Below are positions 32,035 to 32,487 of a stretch of DNA of 32,487 bases, piece by piece. Position numbers and translations under genes: made by a program. The stretch comes from Candidatus Nitrosocosmicus sp. (lineage in GTDB: Archaea > Thermoproteota > Nitrososphaeria > Nitrososphaerales > Nitrososphaeraceae): assembly GCA_029194465.1 (NCBI GenBank), contig JARFXS010000031.1:1-32487 (forward strand), in the 5' to 3' direction. Each line of letters starts with the position of its first letter. The stretch's first letter is position 1. The notes below the pieces were generated by a model. It did not search any database. It was not told the DNA's origin and was given only the letters and a program-made list of their open reading frames with translations.

Positions 32035-32487
32035 TTGTATTACGTTGATTCGCACATTCATTTAGCAGATAAGAATTATAACAAATACCATAAGATAATA
32101 TTCGATTATATGCGTCATGCTAATGTTCAATCAATTTGCATGTCAGAAGATTTCAATTCCTCTGTAGAGGCGTTATCATTAAAGGAAAGTTTTTTTAAGA
32201 ATTCTGATCTGTTTAGAGTTTTTGTGGGTATACACCCGCAGTTTGCAGCGGTTTCTGCTAACCTGCAATTGTTTGAGGGTCTTGTACAATCTAAACTTGA
32301 TTTTATTGCTGGAATAGGTGAAATTGGAATTGATCCAACATATACGAATTTGGATCCAAACAATACACCCGAAAGACAAAAAATTGTTTTCGAAGAAATG
32401 TTATATATGGCAGAAAAGAATGACAAGCCGGTGTCTCTTCATTCTCGAAAATCTGTAAATGAAATTCTGGAGATATTGCCTTCATAT
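32035..32487 (+). CDS. TatD-family metal-dependent hydrolase/nuclease, 3' end outside window
   Basis: The frame opens right after a TAA with TTG at 32035 and stays open to the window end (151 codons seen of about 250-260 expected). The N-terminus YYVDSHIHLAD has the metal-binding H-x-H. Further motifs are FVGIHPQFAA, the GEIGIDPTY acidic motif, TPERQKIVFEEMLYMAEKN and the VSLHSRKS His. TatD enzymes act as 3'-5' DNA/RNA exonucleases or amidohydrolases. It starts after a divergent 270-nt region from the histone gene. The C-terminal catalytic Asp region lies outside the window. Confidence 0.9.
   Translation, partial: MYYVDSHIHLADKNYNKYHKIIFDYMRHANVQSICMSEDFNSSVEALSLKESFFKNSDLFRVFVGIHPQFAAVSANLQLFEGLVQSKLDFIAGIGEIGIDPTYTNLDPNNTPERQKIVFEEMLYMAEKNDKPVSLHSRKSVNEILEILPSY

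Noticed and set aside
32127-32485. Three minus-strand frames at the right end
   Set aside because: They are antisense to the TatD-family gene, whose motifs are clear on the + strand.

Overview
The window is AT-rich DNA from an ammonia-oxidising-type archaeon (Thaumarchaeota/Nitrososphaeria, most likely Nitrososphaerales, for example a Nitrosocosmicus-like group). This is inferred from an archaeal histone, a short archaeal PurA, DUF373, DUF424 and DUF115/MptE proteins, a secreted plastocyanin-like copper protein, an intron-containing tRNA-Cys, and many TATA boxes about 26 nt upstream of leaderless or nearly leaderless starts. TTG and GTG starts are common. There is no insertion sequence, prophage or CRISPR array. 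It reads as chromosomal core sequence with a few decaying accessory stretches.

Layout. 1-1648: the 3' part of a secreted subtilase with a perfect 21-nt tandem repeat coding for a Pro/Glu/Thr/Asp linker. 1871-5849: DUF2024 protein, a GT28/MurG-like glycosyltransferase, aspartokinase and a branched-chain aminotransferase (+ strand). 6127-8515: a four-gene minus-strand cluster (two unrecognised proteins, a small helical protein and an esterase-fold protein that appears to lack its catalytic His). 8516-10205: gene-poor, with a secreted small protein and the remains of a DtxR/MntR regulator. 10206-13198: a small winged-helix-like protein, an SPFH/prohibitin protein and IMP dehydrogenase. 13790-14800: PurA. 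15004-16673: a frameshifted gene, a YggX-like Fe(2+)-trafficking protein with two CxxC pairs, and an unknown protein. 16798-18287: copper protein, PD-(D/E)XK nuclease-like protein, Nudix hydrolase. 19303-21535: DUF373 membrane protein, cis-prenyltransferase and an overlooked 50-aa protein in one minus-strand unit. 21630-23183: CoA-binding protein, MptE and a small membrane protein. 23333-25530: GMP synthetase behind a broken conserved gene. 25853-27344: unknown protein coupled to PyrF. 27373-30401: DUF424, a membrane-anchored protein and SucCD. 30714-32487: DUF309, tRNA-Cys, histone and the start of a TatD-family nuclease.

Functionally the window holds all three IMP-to-AMP/GMP branch enzymes seen here as separate units (guaB, purA, guaA; purB is not in the window), the last step of UMP synthesis (pyrF), succinyl-CoA synthetase, entry steps to amino-acid synthesis, polyprenyl carrier synthesis and pterin cofactor synthesis. 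I did not find a convincing new defence or mobile system. The most notable items are three broken genes (one at the head of the guaA unit), the Ser-for-His change in the esterase, the two-CxxC YggX-like protein, the 50-aa gene after the prenyltransferase, and the uncharacterised minus-strand cluster.
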